A DNA stretch of 64,000 nucleotides from NCBI RefSeq assembly GCF_039822265.1, contig NZ_JBAJEX010000002.1:186001-250000 (forward strand). Reading direction: 5' to 3'. How positions within the stretch are numbered: the first letter of the stretch is position 1; each line of letters begins with the position of its first letter. The notes beneath the pieces were generated by a model, which was given only the letters and a program-made list of their open reading frames with translations, searched no databases and was not told the DNA's origin. Positions 33,104 through 43,859 of this stretch are shown piece by piece. This DNA is from Thiobacter sp. AK1 (GTDB lineage: Bacteria; Pseudomonadota; Gammaproteobacteria; Burkholderiales; Thiobacteraceae). A program made the position numbers and the translations under genes.

Positions 33104-36100
33104 TCAGGCCGCGAGTACCGCGCCCTCGCGCACGAAGCGCTCGATGTGGGCAAGCAGTTCCTCTTCCTGGTAAGGCTTGCCCAGATAGACGTTCACCCCA
33201 AGCTCCTTGGCGTAATTGCGGTGTTTCTCCGCGGTGCGCGAGGTGATCATGATGATCGGGATATGGCGCGTGCGGGGGTCGCCGCGCACGTTCTTGGTGA
33301 GTTCGAAACCATCCATGCGCGGCATTTCGATGTCCACCAGCATGACCGCCGGTAGGGTTTCTTGCAGTTGCTGCAAGGCATCGACACCGTCTTTCGCGGT
33401 GATCACCTGATAGCCTTCTTTGGCCAGCAAGCGGCCGGTGATCTTGCGCACGGTAAGAGAATCGTCCACCACCATGATGACGGGCGTGGTGCTAAGCGCC
33501 TCCCCCGCGGGCATGGATACCTGCGCCGCCACGTGAGGCGTTTCGCGATGCGCCAGTTGCACCGGATTGATGATGAGCACGATGCGGCCATTGCCCAACA
33601 CGGTGGCGCCAGAAATGCCGGTGACACGCGCAAGCTGCGGGCCGATGTTTTTGATGACGATTTCTTGGTTGCCTTCCAGGGCGTCCACGTGCAGAGCGCA
33701 GCGCTGGCTGCCGCTGCGTAACAGCATGATCGAGGTGTAGAGCAGCGCCTCGGGCTGGGTGGTGTCGTCGCCAAGGAGCCGCGGCAGGTAGTAGAGGGGA
33801 TAGACATTGCCCAGCCATTCCACCTGGCCCTTCCGATAGACTTCGGCAAGGGGCTCCGGGCGCAGTTCCTGCACCTGCTCCACCATGCTGGAGGGAATCG
33901 CGTAGATCTGGCCACCGGCATGGACCAGCACCGCTTGGGTCACTGCCAGGGTGAGGGGCAAATAGATGGTGAAGGTGGTGCCCTTGCCTTTTTCCGAGGC
34001 CACCTCGATCCGGCCGCCCAGGCTGGCGATTTCGTTGCGGACCACGTCCATGCCCACGCCGCGCCCGGCGATCTGGGTAATCTCAGAAGCGGTGGAAAAA
34101 CCGGGCTGGAAAATCATTTCCATGAGGCGGGCGGGCGAGGCTTCCTCGCCCGGCGCAAGCCAGCCCATTTCCACCGCCTTGGCGCGCACCCGTTCGAGAT
34201 CGATGCCAGCACCATCGTCGGCAATGGTGAGCACCACTTCGTTGCCTTCTTGCCGCGCGATGAGATTCAGCTGACCGGCCGGTGGCTTGCCGGCGCTTTG
34301 CCGCTCGGCTTGCGATTCCAGGCCATGGGCGAGCGCATTGCGCAGTAAGTGCTCGAAGGGGGCGGTCATCTTTTCCAGCACGCTGCGATCCAGCTCCACC
34401 CCTTCGCCCTGGATAGTAAGGACGGCCTCCTTGCCGAGCTCTTTCGCCGTCTGGCGCACGATGCGTTGCAGGCGCTCGGTGATGCTAGACAGGGGTACCA
34501 TGCGGATGTGCATGAGCTGCTGCTGCAATTCCCGGTTCATGCGCGCCTGGGCCAGCAACGCGGCTTCCGCCTCGTCGATGTTCTTAAGCAGGGCCTGTTG
34601 CACGGTGGAGACGTCGTTCACCGACTCGGCCATCATGCGCGTGAGTTCCTGCAAGCGGGTGAAGCGGTCGAACTCCAGGGGATCGAATTCCTGGTGCGCG
34701 TCCTGGGCCATGGACAGGCGCGACTGCATCTGCGTCTCTGCCTGGATTTCCACTTCCCGCAACTGGGCACGCAGGCGGATCACGTTGTCCGTGAGTTCCT
34801 TCAACAATTGCTTGAAATTGCGAATCTCGCCCTCGATGCGGGAACGGGCAATGCTCACCTCGCCGGCTTCGTTCACCAGCCGGTCCACCACGTCGGCGCG
34901 AACCCGCAGCATGGCCCGCCCCGCCTCTGGCTCGGCCACCGCGCTGGGAAGCGGCGCCCCCGTCTGGGCGCGCAACCCCAGCACCACCGGCACGGGGCCG
35001 CTTGCCGCGGCAGCCGCGGAGGTCGCCGTGGGCACGGCAGGCGCAGTTTCACCCCGCTGGAGGGCATCATGCAAATCGCCGATGCGGTCGAAATGGGCCG
35101 TTAGCTGCTCGAATAGGGCAGGCTCCGGCGCACCGCCTTCCATGGCGGCGATCACCCGCGTCTCCATCTGGTGGGTAAGTTCGCCCAGGCGCATGGCCCC
35201 GGCCATGCGCGCGGAACCCTTGAGGGTGTGCAGGGCGCGCTGCAATGCCTGCTGCGCGGATCGGTCGCTCGGGGCAGCCTGCCAGGCCCGCAGCTGCTGG
35301 CCGATGATGGGGATGAGTTCCTCCGCTTCTTCCAGGAAGATGGGCAGAAGATCCGCATCCAGGTCGTCGCGGATACCGCTTGCGGGCTCGGGCGCGGCCG
35401 CCGCTGGCGAAATGCTCGTGGCAGCAGCGGATCCGTCTGGCGCCCCGGCTTCGGCAGCGCGTGCCTCCTGGGCAGGCGTTGACACGGCCTGCGAGAAGTC
35501 ATCCCTTCCCTGGACCGGCTCTTCTGACGACCCGGTCTCGGCCTGCGCGCCAAGGGGTGCCGCCGCGGGCTCACTCGAGGACGCTTCACTGTCCGCACGC
35601 GCGGCACGGACCGCCTCCAGGCGTTGGGCCAACGCCGCCACCGTGTCTGCCGCGGGGGTCGGGGTCTCGCGCCGGCGAATCGCCTCGACCATGGCGCTGA
35701 GCGCCTCGATGGCGCCGCCGATGAGCGCCACGTCCTCGGGCGGCAAGGCGCGCGGGTGGTCGAGCAGGTCCACCAGGAAACGTTCCAGGGCATAGGCGCA
35801 ATCGGCCGGCGCGCCAAAGCCAACGGTGCTACAGATGCCCCCCAAGGTGTGAGCGGCGCGCATGAAATCGTAGGGGATGGGCGCGGCCGGCGCCTGCCGC
35901 AGCGCAGCGAGACCTTCACGCAGCCTAGCCAGATGCTGGCCCGCTTCGTTCAGAAAGAGTTCGTACAAAGTCGGCGAAAGCACGCGTCCCCCCACGTCGA
36001 TTTCGCTGGGGGGCGGGGGCGGAGCCGGCAGGGTCTCCACGATGGCCTCCAACGGCGCCGCCGGCGCCTCTGTGGCGAGCGACTCGAGCAGCTGGTGCGG

Positions 36101-38893
36101 GTCGGCGGTGAGCCGATCCTCCCACGGCGCGGACGGACCCTCTGTGGCGAGCGGCTGCGCCCCGGTTGCCCCGGCCTGGGGCCGCTCCCGCTCGCTGTCG
36201 GAGATGGCTTGCTCGCCGCTTTCCGGCTCGGGGAACACGGTTTCGGACGACATGGCCTCCCCGGGGTCGCGCCGGGCCCCGGGCGCGGTGTCTCCCGGCA
36301 TGGTCATCTCATCGGCGGCGCCTACGGTCTCCGCCTGGATTTCGGCGACCGTCTGCGGGCCTGTCAGCGTGTCCGGCGCGGCTTGCGCCTCGGCGACCGT
36401 CGCGGCGCCGGGGCCGGGTGGGGGCGTGGGCGGAGAAGGCGGGCCGGGGGGCGGCTCGCCGCGCAGGGCCGCTGCCTTGGCCAGCAGTTCATCCGCATGC
36501 ACGGTCACGTGACCCTCGCGGTTCAGGGTATCGACCCAGCCGGTGAAGGCCGCGTGGGCCTGTTGCAGCATGTCGATGAGTTCCGGTGTGGCGTCGCGCT
36601 CTTCCTGCAGCCATTTGTTCATGGTCTGCTCGATGCCCCAGGCCACCTCGCCCAGGTCGGTGAGTCCCACCATGCGTCCTGAACCCTTGAGGGTGTGGAA
36701 GCCACGGCGAATCGTGGTGAGCGCGCCATGGTCGTGTGGCTGGATGCGCACTCGGCTCAAGTGCTCCGCCACTGTGGCGAGCACGTCCTGCGCTTCCTCC
36801 AGATAGACCTCCAGCATCTCGCGGTCGATGGCCTCCTTGCTTGCCTCAAGCAACGCGGCCGTTTCCGCAGAGGGCGCCACCGTCGCCACTCTGGGCGCCG
36901 CCAGCTCTGCCAGGGCGGTATCGAGCGCTTCGGTTGCACCCGTGCCGGCAGAAAGCAAGTCGAGCACGCGGCTTGCCCGCTCTTTCAGGCGGGCGTCGTC
37001 CATGAGGTCGGCGTCCTGCTGTAGCAGAGCCACCTGCGCGAGTAGAGCCTCCCGGTTAGCATCCGTGGGATCGGCCTTCCAGGCTGCGTAGAGGGTCTGG
37101 GCCAGTTTCTTTTGGTCCTCCAGCCCTTCTTCGACGCTGGCCAGGGGTGGCAGGACGGTTTCCTCCTCCCGCGCTTCTGCCTCGCGCTGCTTGAGCTCAG
37201 GGAAACGCTTGATCACGGGCGCCAGGATTTCGAACGCATCGGGCCGCCCGTGCTGCACCGCCTCCACGTAGAAGCCCAGAGCGGACAACCCTTCGGCGAG
37301 CCGCTCCAACTCGCCCGGCTGGGGTTCGTAGGCGGGATCGGCGAAGTGGTCGATGATGCGCTGGCAAGCAGCGAGCAGCTCAGCCGCCCGCTCCAGTTCC
37401 AGGATGCGCAGCGCCCCCTCGATCTGGGTCATGTAGCGCGCAAGCTTGGGAAGCTCCGCGCGCTTGGTATGATCGCGGAAGAAGGCATCGAGCACCTGCT
37501 CCACCTGGCGCAGATTGGTTTGAATCTCCGTGCCCACCTGAGCAAGCAGAAGTTTCTCCTGGGCCCGCCGCGCCATCTCGTCGAGCAGTGGCACGACTTC
37601 GATCTCGGCCAGGGATTCGCCGGCGAGCGCGGCCGCCAGCCGCTTGCCCTGGACATGGGCCTGTCCCACGAAGGCAGGCGAAAGGTGGGCGAAGTTTTCG
37701 ATGGCATTCTCGGCAAGCAGGAGCGCGGTGGCCATCTCCATGTCCACGGTCTCGTTGCGGGGCGCGCCGGCCATCAGGCGCGCCGCGCCTTGGGCAATGC
37801 CGTGCAGCAACTCGTCCAGGGCCGGATGCTCCAGGGCGCGGGCTTTGTCCGCCAGGCGCGCAGCGTGGCCGTGGAAGGCCTTGAGGGCATCCGGATTGCC
37901 CGCCGTGAACTTAAGCCACGCCTCCTTAGCCCCGGCGACGAGTTCGCCAAGCTCCCGCAATAGCGGCCGCAGGCGCTCTGCTTGCTCGTCGCCGCTTGTC
38001 GTGACCAGGGGTGCCGCGGCCAGGTATTCGTCCAAGGCGTAGGCTTGTTTCACGCTGGCCAGCCGCTCGGTGGCGGGCTTGGCGCGGGCGATGTGGTAGA
38101 GCACGTCGCGCAGCAGGCGCTCCGCCACCTTGCTGGAACGCTCACCCAGGCGGCGAATCTGCTGATCGATGCGAGCGCACAAAGACTTTACTGCAAATTC
38201 GGGTTCCAAGCCGCCTTCTAGCAGGCCATCCACAAAGGCGACGGCATTCCACCAGAAGGTGCGGTTGGCGGGCTGGGTCTGGGTGGCCTCGATGGCCTGA
38301 AGCGCCCGCTTCATCTGCTCCAGGCCCTCCCTCTCGTGCGGCTGGCGTAGCCACTTGAGCAACCCCTTCTGGTACTGGCTGCGCTCGGCGCGCACGTAAC
38401 GGGGAAAATCGGCCTCGGACACCGGCGAATCGGCCGCCGCCCGCGGCGCCCGCACGGAGAGATCAGGATAAAAGAGATCCGCTTCGCTGATCCGCTCCGC
38501 CCCACGCGCCTGCAGGAGGGCGCGATAAATGGGAAATAGGCGCAGGGGGACATCGGGCGCGCCGGCCATGAGGTCGTCGAGATAGCGCGCAAGCGCAGTG
38601 AATCCCTGATCGGCCAGGTCTAGGCGGTCGCCGTCGGCTTCCAGCTCGCGCTTTTCCAAGGCGGCAAGCAGGCGCTCCACTTCTTCCGCGAAACGGGCCA
38701 GCCCGTCCAAGCCCACCATTTGCACCGCGCCCGTGACCTGGTGCAGATGGGTCTGGGCAAACTTGAGGGGCGTGCTATCGGCAGTGTTGCCCGCAAACAA
38801 GGTGAGCTGTTCCCGCGCCTTGGCGAGCGCGGCGTCGATCTCTGCCTTGACCCAGGTGAGGGGGCCGATGTCGAAATTCGATGGTGTGCTCAT
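33104..38893 (-). CDS. chpA: Chemotaxis-type hybrid histidine kinase ChpA/PilL
   Basis: This protein of about 1929 residues is the CheA-like kinase of the Chp system controlling type IV pili and twitching. It has several histidine phosphotransfer regions: HTLKGS near residue 740, a variant HTLGG near 1020 and HTLKGS near 1225. The kinase ATP-binding region follows, with LLRNALAHGLES near 1520 and GRGVGMDVVRNE, then a CheW-like domain and a C-terminal receiver with VDIEMPRMDGF near 1855. The ATG at 38893 is preferred over an in-frame TTG six codons upstream. Proline/alanine-rich linkers separate the Hpt modules. It closes the pilG-H-I-J-chpA operon. Confidence 0.93.
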   Translation of the reverse strand: MSTPSNFDIGPLTWVKAEIDAALAKAREQLTLFAGNTADSTPLKFAQTHLHQVTGAVQMVGLDGLARFAEEVERLLAALEKRELEADGDRLDLADQGFTALARYLDDLMAGAPDVPLRLFPIYRALLQARGAERISEADLFYPDLSVRAPRAAADSPVSEADFPRYVRAERSQYQKGLLKWLRQPHEREGLEQMKRALQAIEATQTQPANRTFWWNAVAFVDGLLEGGLEPEFAVKSLCARIDQQIRRLGERSSKVAERLLRDVLYHIARAKPATERLASVKQAYALDEYLAAAPLVTTSGDEQAERLRPLLRELGELVAGAKEAWLKFTAGNPDALKAFHGHAARLADKARALEHPALDELLHGIAQGAARLMAGAPRNETVDMEMATALLLAENAIENFAHLSPAFVGQAHVQGKRLAAALAGESLAEIEVVPLLDEMARRAQEKLLLAQVGTEIQTNLRQVEQVLDAFFRDHTKRAELPKLARYMTQIEGALRILELERAAELLAACQRIIDHFADPAYEPQPGELERLAEGLSALGFYVEAVQHGRPDAFEILAPVIKRFPELKQREAEAREEETVLPPLASVEEGLEDQKKLAQTLYAAWKADPTDANREALLAQVALLQQDADLMDDARLKERASRVLDLLSAGTGATEALDTALAELAAPRVATVAPSAETAALLEASKEAIDREMLEVYLEEAQDVLATVAEHLSRVRIQPHDHGALTTIRRGFHTLKGSGRMVGLTDLGEVAWGIEQTMNKWLQEERDATPELIDMLQQAHAAFTGWVDTLNREGHVTVHADELLAKAAALRGEPPPGPPSPPTPPPGPGAATVAEAQAAPDTLTGPQTVAEIQAETVGAADEMTMPGDTAPGARRDPGEAMSSETVFPEPESGEQAISDSERERPQAGATGAQPLATEGPSAPWEDRLTADPHQLLESLATEAPAAPLEAIVETLPAPPPPPSEIDVGGRVLSPTLYELFLNEAGQHLARLREGLAALRQAPAAPIPYDFMRAAHTLGGICSTVGFGAPADCAYALERFLVDLLDHPRALPPEDVALIGGAIEALSAMVEAIRRRETPTPAADTVAALAQRLEAVRAARADSEASSSEPAAAPLGAQAETGSSEEPVQGRDDFSQAVSTPAQEARAAEAGAPDGSAAATSISPAAAAPEPASGIRDDLDADLLPIFLEEAEELIPIIGQQLRAWQAAPSDRSAQQALQRALHTLKGSARMAGAMRLGELTHQMETRVIAAMEGGAPEPALFEQLTAHFDRIGDLHDALQRGETAPAVPTATSAAAAASGPVPVVLGLRAQTGAPLPSAVAEPEAGRAMLRVRADVVDRLVNEAGEVSIARSRIEGEIRNFKQLLKELTDNVIRLRAQLREVEIQAETQMQSRLSMAQDAHQEFDPLEFDRFTRLQELTRMMAESVNDVSTVQQALLKNIDEAEAALLAQARMNRELQQQLMHIRMVPLSSITERLQRIVRQTAKELGKEAVLTIQGEGVELDRSVLEKMTAPFEHLLRNALAHGLESQAERQSAGKPPAGQLNLIARQEGNEVVLTIADDGAGIDLERVRAKAVEMGWLAPGEEASPARLMEMIFQPGFSTASEITQIAGRGVGMDVVRNEIASLGGRIEVASEKGKGTTFTIYLPLTLAVTQAVLVHAGGQIYAIPSSMVEQVQELRPEPLAEVYRKGQVEWLGNVYPLYYLPRLLGDDTTQPEALLYTSIMLLRSGSQRCALHVDALEGNQEIVIKNIGPQLARVTGISGATVLGNGRIVLIINPVQLAHRETPHVAAQVSMPAGEALSTTPVIMVVDDSLTVRKITGRLLAKEGYQVITAKDGVDALQQLQETLPAVMLVDIEMPRMDGFELTKNVRGDPRTRHIPIIMITSRTAEKHRNYAKELGVNVYLGKPYQEEELLAHIERFVREGAVLAA

Positions 38894-38911
38894 GTCCGCC
38901 TGCCGGGGCAA

Positions 38912-41023
38912 TCAGGAAAGCTTGAAGCCGGCCACGGAACCCTTCAGGTCGGCCGCCAGGCTGGCCAGCTGACCGATGGACACCGCCGTCTGCTTGGTGC
39001 CCTCGGTGGTCTGGGTGGTAATGGCCTGGATGTCCTGCATGTTCTTGGCGACGATCTTGGCCATTTCCGCCTGGGCTTGGGTGCGCTGGGAAATGGTCTC
39101 GATCAGGGCCGCCAGTTCCCGCGACACGCGACCGATCTCGGCCAGGGCTTGACCCGCGGCATCCGAGAGCTTCGCACCCTCCACCACACCCTGGGTGCTT
39201 TTCTCCATCGCCGCCACCGCGTCGTGAGTGTCGGTCTGAATGGTTTTGACGATGGCGCCGATCTGCTTGGTGGCCTCGCCGGAACGTTCCGCGAGCCGCT
39301 GCACCTCCTCCGCCACCACGGTAAAGCCGCGGCCCGCCTCACCCGCGGAAGCGGCCTGGATGGCAGCATTGAGCGCCAGAATGTTGGTCTGCTCGGTAAT
39401 GTCGGAAATGAGCTCCACGATCTCGGAAATTTCCTGGGAGGATTCACCCAGACGCTTGATGCGCTTGGCGGTCTCCTGGATCTGCTCGCGGATGTCGTTC
39501 ATGCCGGTGATCTGGTTGTGCACCGCTTCCTGGCCCTTCTCCGCGGCCTGGAGGGATTGCTGCGCCACACGCGCGGATTCGGCGGCGCTGGCCGACACCT
39601 CGTTGATGGACTCGGCCATCTGCAGCACGGACTGGGAAGTTTCCTCGATTTCCTTCGACTGGCGCTGCGCTGCCTCCAAAAGTTGCGCGGAAATCGCCTG
39701 CGCCTGTTGCGTGGCATGGGTCACCTGCTCGGTGGCCTTGTTGATCTCGGACACCAAAAGGCGCAGCTCATCGATGGTGTAGTTGATGGAGTCGGCGATG
39801 GCGCCAGTGATGTCCTCAGTCACCGAGGCGCGCACCGTGAGGTCGCCTTCGGCCAAATCGCCCATCTCGTTGAGCAGGCGCAGAATCGCCTCCTGGTTGC
39901 GCTTGTTTTCCTCCTCGCTCTGGATCGCGCGCCGGCGCGCCTCGTTTACCACCGACCAGGCAAAGAGCACGGCGGCGAAGATGCCAATGGCACCGAACAG
40001 GGCCGCCAACCAAGGCCCCACCACACGACCGATGCCTTCGTAGGCCTCGGTGAGCTTCTGGGTCAGTGCCAGCAGTTTGTCGGATCCCGTGAACAGCTCA
40101 CGACCAGCCTGCTTGGCGTTCACCAGGCTTTGCATGTTCTGCAGGATGCTGTTGACGTGGCCGTAGAATTCGTTGAATACGGTTTCCAGCTCCTTGAGTT
40201 TCTCGCGGGTGTCCGCGTCCTTGACCGCGTTGATGCGCAAGTCCTCGCTACCGTTGAGCAGGGCCAAGAGCACGTCGCGGAAGTTGTTGGCGTCCTTGCC
40301 CAGCAGGAAGGCCACCTCGGGATCGATCACATCGGAGGAAAGCAGGTTGTTGGCGTTCTTCGCCATGCGCTGGGTCAGCATCACCTGCTGCGAGGCCATG
40401 GACACGTCGCGCACTGCGGCACCGGTCTGGGACATGAGGGAGACCACCTGCTCGGAGAGTTCCAGCATCTGAACGTTGGCGGCGTTGATGGCCGCCACCG
40501 CCTTGTTCAACTCCACTAGACTCTTCTCCTGCTCAAGAATCTGGTCGGTCTGCTGCGCCATGCGTTTCCATACCGCGTCGAGCTCCTTCAGAATCGGCTG
40601 CACAGAGGAAGGCGAGGCCGGTAAGGTCCCCTCGCCATACATTAGACGCTTCAAGTCGCGGTCGAAGGTGGTGCGAGAATCCCTGATCTGACGAAAAGCT
40701 TCCGGGTTGCCCAGCACGGCCTGCTGCGCGCCCTTGGCGATGCGCTGCGAAAGCATCTGCATCTCGGTCGCGGTCCCCACGTATTTGGCCTTGTTGCCCA
40801 CCAGGTAGGCATTGAGAGCCAAGGTGCCCAGTGCGAGGAGAATGAACACGAGCGCCGCCACGCCGGAATAGAGTTGCTGCTTTTCCGCGGGCAGGTGCCC
40901 GATGAGCGGCAGCTGCGTGGGCTCCTTGCCCGAGAGCTTACGCAGCCCCTGCATGATGAGTGTGGTGTGCAGCGAGGATGTCTCCCCTTTCTTAGCGGCC
41001 GGTTTCTTGTTGAACAATCCCAT
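38912..41023 (-). CDS. pilJ: Methyl-accepting chemotaxis protein PilJ
   Basis: This 703-residue transducer for the pilus chemosensory system has an N-terminal membrane segment ([20 protein letters not shown]) and a periplasmic region with the two PilJ-type sensing modules. A second membrane segment near residues 335-355 and a HAMP-like region lead to a cytoplasmic signalling domain with the hairpin tip [20 protein letters not shown]. Its likely partners are PilI, the kinase ChpA and the regulators PilG/PilH encoded alongside. Confidence 0.93.
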   Translation of the reverse strand: MGLFNKKPAAKKGETSSLHTTLIMQGLRKLSGKEPTQLPLIGHLPAEKQQLYSGVAALVFILLALGTLALNAYLVGNKAKYVGTATEMQMLSQRIAKGAQQAVLGNPEAFRQIRDSRTTFDRDLKRLMYGEGTLPASPSSVQPILKELDAVWKRMAQQTDQILEQEKSLVELNKAVAAINAANVQMLELSEQVVSLMSQTGAAVRDVSMASQQVMLTQRMAKNANNLLSSDVIDPEVAFLLGKDANNFRDVLLALLNGSEDLRINAVKDADTREKLKELETVFNEFYGHVNSILQNMQSLVNAKQAGRELFTGSDKLLALTQKLTEAYEGIGRVVGPWLAALFGAIGIFAAVLFAWSVVNEARRRAIQSEEENKRNQEAILRLLNEMGDLAEGDLTVRASVTEDITGAIADSINYTIDELRLLVSEINKATEQVTHATQQAQAISAQLLEAAQRQSKEIEETSQSVLQMAESINEVSASAAESARVAQQSLQAAEKGQEAVHNQITGMNDIREQIQETAKRIKRLGESSQEISEIVELISDITEQTNILALNAAIQAASAGEAGRGFTVVAEEVQRLAERSGEATKQIGAIVKTIQTDTHDAVAAMEKSTQGVVEGAKLSDAAGQALAEIGRVSRELAALIETISQRTQAQAEMAKIVAKNMQDIQAITTQTTEGTKQTAVSIGQLASLAADLKGSVAGFKLS

Positions 41024-41114
41024 TGTCAGTCTCCGTTCCTTGATCCGGTGTTTCCCATCCCGTTGGGATCACGTCGCGGCCGGCGCCCCAGGCCGGTGCG
41101 TGCTTGTCGCCGGC

Positions 41115-41630
41115 TCACCTGCCGACGTTGAGAAACTCTGCCTGATTGACCAGCGCCTGCATGGACAGCTCCTTCCAGACCTGGCCGTCGGCATCCACGT
41201 ATTCCGCGGCAACACCCGGCGGCAGGCCATCGGTCTGGCTCGCCGTAAGCTGGTCCGGGGTCTTCAGGCCCAGCATCTGGCGCACCAAGAGCCCCGCATT
41301 CACGCCATGACGCGGATGAATGAGCAAAAGCCGGCTGTCCAGGCCGGCTGCATTGGGCTGACCGTAGAGATAGTCCGCCCAGTCCACCACGCCGTAGAGC
41401 ACGCCGCGCACATTGGCCACGCCCAGAAACCAGCGTTTGGTGAGGGGAACGGCCAATAGCGGCGGCACGGGGATCACCTCGCTCACGTCGCCAAGGTTGA
41501 CCAGCCAGCGCTCCTGCCCCACCAGCACGCCAACCTTGGAAGCCACCGCTGCCGCGCCGCCGGCGGCGGCATTCTGCAGGCGCGCAACGACGCTTTCCTG
41601 GAACTCGCGCAGACTGGTCTTGCGGGCCAT
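41115..41630 (-). CDS. pilI: CheW-like adaptor PilI
   Basis: This 171-residue CheW-domain protein couples PilJ to the ChpA kinase. Recognisable features are VLVGQERWLVNLGDVSEVIP and the WFLGVANVRGVLYGVVDW core strand pattern typical of PilI. ATG 41630 is used because MARKTSLREFQ begins the family domain; a longer frame only reads antisense to pilH. It follows pilH by 10 bp. Confidence 0.92.
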   Translation of the reverse strand: MARKTSLREFQESVVARLQNAAAGGAAAVASKVGVLVGQERWLVNLGDVSEVIPVPPLLAVPLTKRWFLGVANVRGVLYGVVDWADYLYGQPNAAGLDSRLLLIHPRHGVNAGLLVRQMLGLKTPDQLTASQTDGLPPGVAAEYVDADGQVWKELSMQALVNQAEFLNVGR

Positions 41631-41640
41631 GGGTCGCAAA

Positions 41641-42006
41641 TCAGCGAAGGGCTGCGATCTTGCGCAGCAACTCGTCCGGGTTGATGGGCTTGACCAGATA
41701 GTCGCGCGCGCCTTGTCGCATGCCCCATACCTTGTCGGTTTCCTGCCCCTTGGAAGTACACATGATGATGGGGATGTGCTTGGTCTCGTCATCCCGGCTG
41801 ATGGCGCGGGTGGCCTGGAAGCCGTTGAGCCCCGGCATCACCACATCCATGAGGATGAGATCGGGCTTCTGGCTCTTGGCCTTTTCCATGGCTTCCTCGC
41901 CGCTTTCCGCCATGATCACCTGATAACCCTGCTTGGTCAGGATCTCGGAGAGAAAGTGTCGTTCAGTGGGAGAGTCGTCCACGACCAGGACTTTGTTGAT
42001 GGGCAT
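41641..42006 (-). CDS. pilH: Response regulator PilH
   Basis: This 121-residue single receiver domain has the acidic pair in KVLVVDDSPTERHFL, the phosphoacceptor Asp in LILMDVVMPGLNGF near residue 52 and the conserved Lys in YLVKPINPDELL. PilH is known as a phosphate sink or antagonist of PilG in pilus control. The start at ATG 42006 matches the family; a longer frame exists upstream. The 56-bp gap to pilG contains two near-identical GTCCTCGAA repeats. Confidence 0.92.
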   Translation of the reverse strand: MPINKVLVVDDSPTERHFLSEILTKQGYQVIMAESGEEAMEKAKSQKPDLILMDVVMPGLNGFQATRAISRDDETKHIPIIMCTSKGQETDKVWGMRQGARDYLVKPINPDELLRKIAALR

Positions 42007-42062
42007 GGGTTCGGATCCTCGCTTGTGATGTCCTCGAAGCTGGTGACGTCCTCGAAACGGAG

Positions 42063-42470
42063 TCAAGCCGCCGCTGGACTCGCCAGCACATGCTTGCGCA
42101 CCGCAGCCAGCAACGTGTCTTTCGTAAAGGGTTTGGTCAGATATTCGTCGGAGCCGACCATGCGGCCCCGCACCCGGTCGAACAGCCCGTCCTTGCTGGA
42201 GAGCATGATCACCGGCGTGTTGCGGAAGCGCTGGTTCTTCTTGATCAGCATGCAGGTCTGGTAACCATCCAGACGCGGCATCATGATATCGACGAAGATC
42301 AGATCGGGTTGATGATCGGCAATCTTGGCCATGGCGTCGAATCCATCCTCGGCGAGAATCACCTCGCAGCCCGCCTGCGCCAAAAAGATCTCGGCGCTGC
42401 GGCGAATGGTGTTGCTGTCGTCGATCACCATGACCTTGATACCCGCCAGACTGTTCGTTGTCTCAGCCAC
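42063..42470 (-). CDS. pilG: Response regulator PilG
   Basis: This 135-residue receiver protein is the first gene of the chemosensory operon. It shows IKVMVIDDSNTIRRSAEIFL, the phospho-Asp in LIFVDIMMPRLDGYQT near residue 58 and YLTKPFTKDTLL. PilG promotes pilus extension and virulence-type cAMP signalling in model species. It lies 284 bp downstream of the rubredoxin gene on the same strand; that gap has no gene and one short hairpin (CCGCCGCCCGTGGCGG). Confidence 0.93.
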   Translation of the reverse strand: MAETTNSLAGIKVMVIDDSNTIRRSAEIFLAQAGCEVILAEDGFDAMAKIADHQPDLIFVDIMMPRLDGYQTCMLIKKNQRFRNTPVIMLSSKDGLFDRVRGRMVGSDEYLTKPFTKDTLLAAVRKHVLASPAAA

Positions 42471-42754
42471 ATGACCCCCAAGCCATTGTCATCATCGGCA
42501 CATCCCCTGGCCAGGCACAGGCCAACTCATTGTATTAGAAAATCAAGCCTGCAGGGGTGTTTTTTCAGAAATTACCAGAACTTCTTTCCCACCCCACTCG
42601 CGCATGTCACGCCGGCGGCGTGTTGCAATTTCCGTACCTAAGGTCCAGTCCGGCGCCATGAAGCCTAGTGACAACGTTTATCGGCTGGCCCAAGGAATTC
42701 TTGAGGCAAGCGGTTCGCAACCCGCTGGAGAGCATCCGCCGCCCGTGGCGGAAA

Positions 42755-42937
42755 TCAGATTTCCAGGAGTTCGAAATCGTCTTTGCGCGCCCCGCAGTCG
42801 GGGCAGGTCCAGTTGGGGGGAACGTCCTCCCAGCGGGTGCCAGGCGGAATGCCATCCTCCGGGCGGCCTTGGGCCTCGTCATAGATGAAGCCACAGATCA
42901 GGCACATGTAGGCGCGGTAGGGTTTGTTATCGGTCAT
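42755..42937 (-). CDS. Rubredoxin
   Basis: This 60-residue electron carrier has four cysteines (12, 15, 45, 48) in CLICG and CPDCG, which bind one iron atom, and the [20 protein letters not shown] loop typical of bacterial rubredoxins. It is divergent from thiD and upstream of pilG, a gene order common in betaproteobacteria. Its redox partner is not encoded nearby. Confidence 0.95.
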   Translation of the reverse strand: MTDNKPYRAYMCLICGFIYDEAQGRPEDGIPPGTRWEDVPPNWTCPDCGARKDDFELLEI

Positions 42938-42954
42938 GGCATCAAAGAATCAGG

Positions 42955-42971
42955 GTAAAATGCGATTTTAC
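42955..42971. promoter_or_regulatory. Symmetric site between rubredoxin and thiD
   Basis: GTAAAAT-GCG-ATTTTAC is a perfect 7-bp inverted repeat in the 82-bp divergent gap. It could be an operator or overlap the promoters of both genes. Only symmetry and location support it. Confidence 0.3.
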
Positions 42972-43019
42972 GCATGATCGCCGGGGTGGGATACCGTTCC
43001 GGCCGACTTCTGATACGCC

Positions 43020-43859
43020 ATGGCCGACACGCCGTCTATCCTCCCCCCACCCATGGTGCTGACCTTCGCCGCCAGCGATCCCACCAGCGGGGCCGGCATC
43101 CAGGCCGACATCCTCACCCTCGCCGCCATGGGCTGCCACCCCCTAACGGCGCTCACGGCGGTCACCGTCCAGGACACCGCCGGTGTGGATGCCCTGTTGC
43201 CCCTGGACGCGGAATGGGTGGCCGACCAGGCGCGCGCCGTGTTGGAAGACATGCCGGTGGCCGCGTTCAAGATCGGGCTTGTCGGCAGCGTGGAAAACAT
43301 CGCCGCCATCGCCGAAGTCGTCTCTGACTATCCGGACATCCCCCTGATCCTGGACCCCGTGCTGGCCTCCGGGCGCGGCGATGAGCTGGTCACTGAAGAC
43401 ATGATCGCGGCGCTATTGGACATGCTGGTGTCCCAAACCACCGTGCTCACGCCCAATAGTCTGGAAGCGCGGCGACTGGCCAGCGACGAAGCCAATGAGG
43501 ACGACCAACCTTCTTTAGAGGAATGCGCGGCGCGGCTCATTGCCATGGGATGTGAGTACGTGCTCATCACCGGCACCCACGAACCCGGGCCGGAGGTGGT
43601 GAACACCTTATATGGAGAGTCTGGCGTGCTCGCCCGGGACCGCTGGCCACGCCTGCCCGGCAGTTACCACGGCTCGGGTTGTACCCTGGCCTCCGCCATC
43701 GCCGCGGCCATCGCCCAGGGCGCGGACATCGTCTCCGCTGTGCGGGATGCCCAGGAATTCACTTGGTACAGCCTCAAGCAAGGCTTCCGCCCCGGCATGG
43801 GCCAGTATCTGCCAGATCGCCTGTTCTGGGCGCGCGATGCCGATGAAAGCCAGGATTGA
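43020..43859 (+). CDS. thiD: Hydroxymethylpyrimidine/phosphomethylpyrimidine kinase
   Basis: This 279-residue ribokinase-fold enzyme phosphorylates HMP and HMP-P for thiamine synthesis. The N-terminal VLTFAASDPTSGAGIQADI and the C-terminal anion-hole region YHGSGCTLASAIAA are diagnostic. It overlaps thiE by about 20 bp, so the two are cotranslated, giving the thiamine-phosphate pathway its two consecutive steps. Confidence 0.95.
   Translation: MADTPSILPPPMVLTFAASDPTSGAGIQADILTLAAMGCHPLTALTAVTVQDTAGVDALLPLDAEWVADQARAVLEDMPVAAFKIGLVGSVENIAAIAEVVSDYPDIPLILDPVLASGRGDELVTEDMIAALLDMLVSQTTVLTPNSLEARRLASDEANEDDQPSLEECAARLIAMGCEYVLITGTHEPGPEVVNTLYGESGVLARDRWPRLPGSYHGSGCTLASAIAAAIAQGADIVSAVRDAQEFTWYSLKQGFRPGMGQYLPDRLFWARDADESQD

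Noticed and set aside
38720..40519. Plus-strand frame of 599 codons
   Set aside because: It is antisense to pilJ and the start of chpA; its leucine/glycine-rich composition is a GC artefact.
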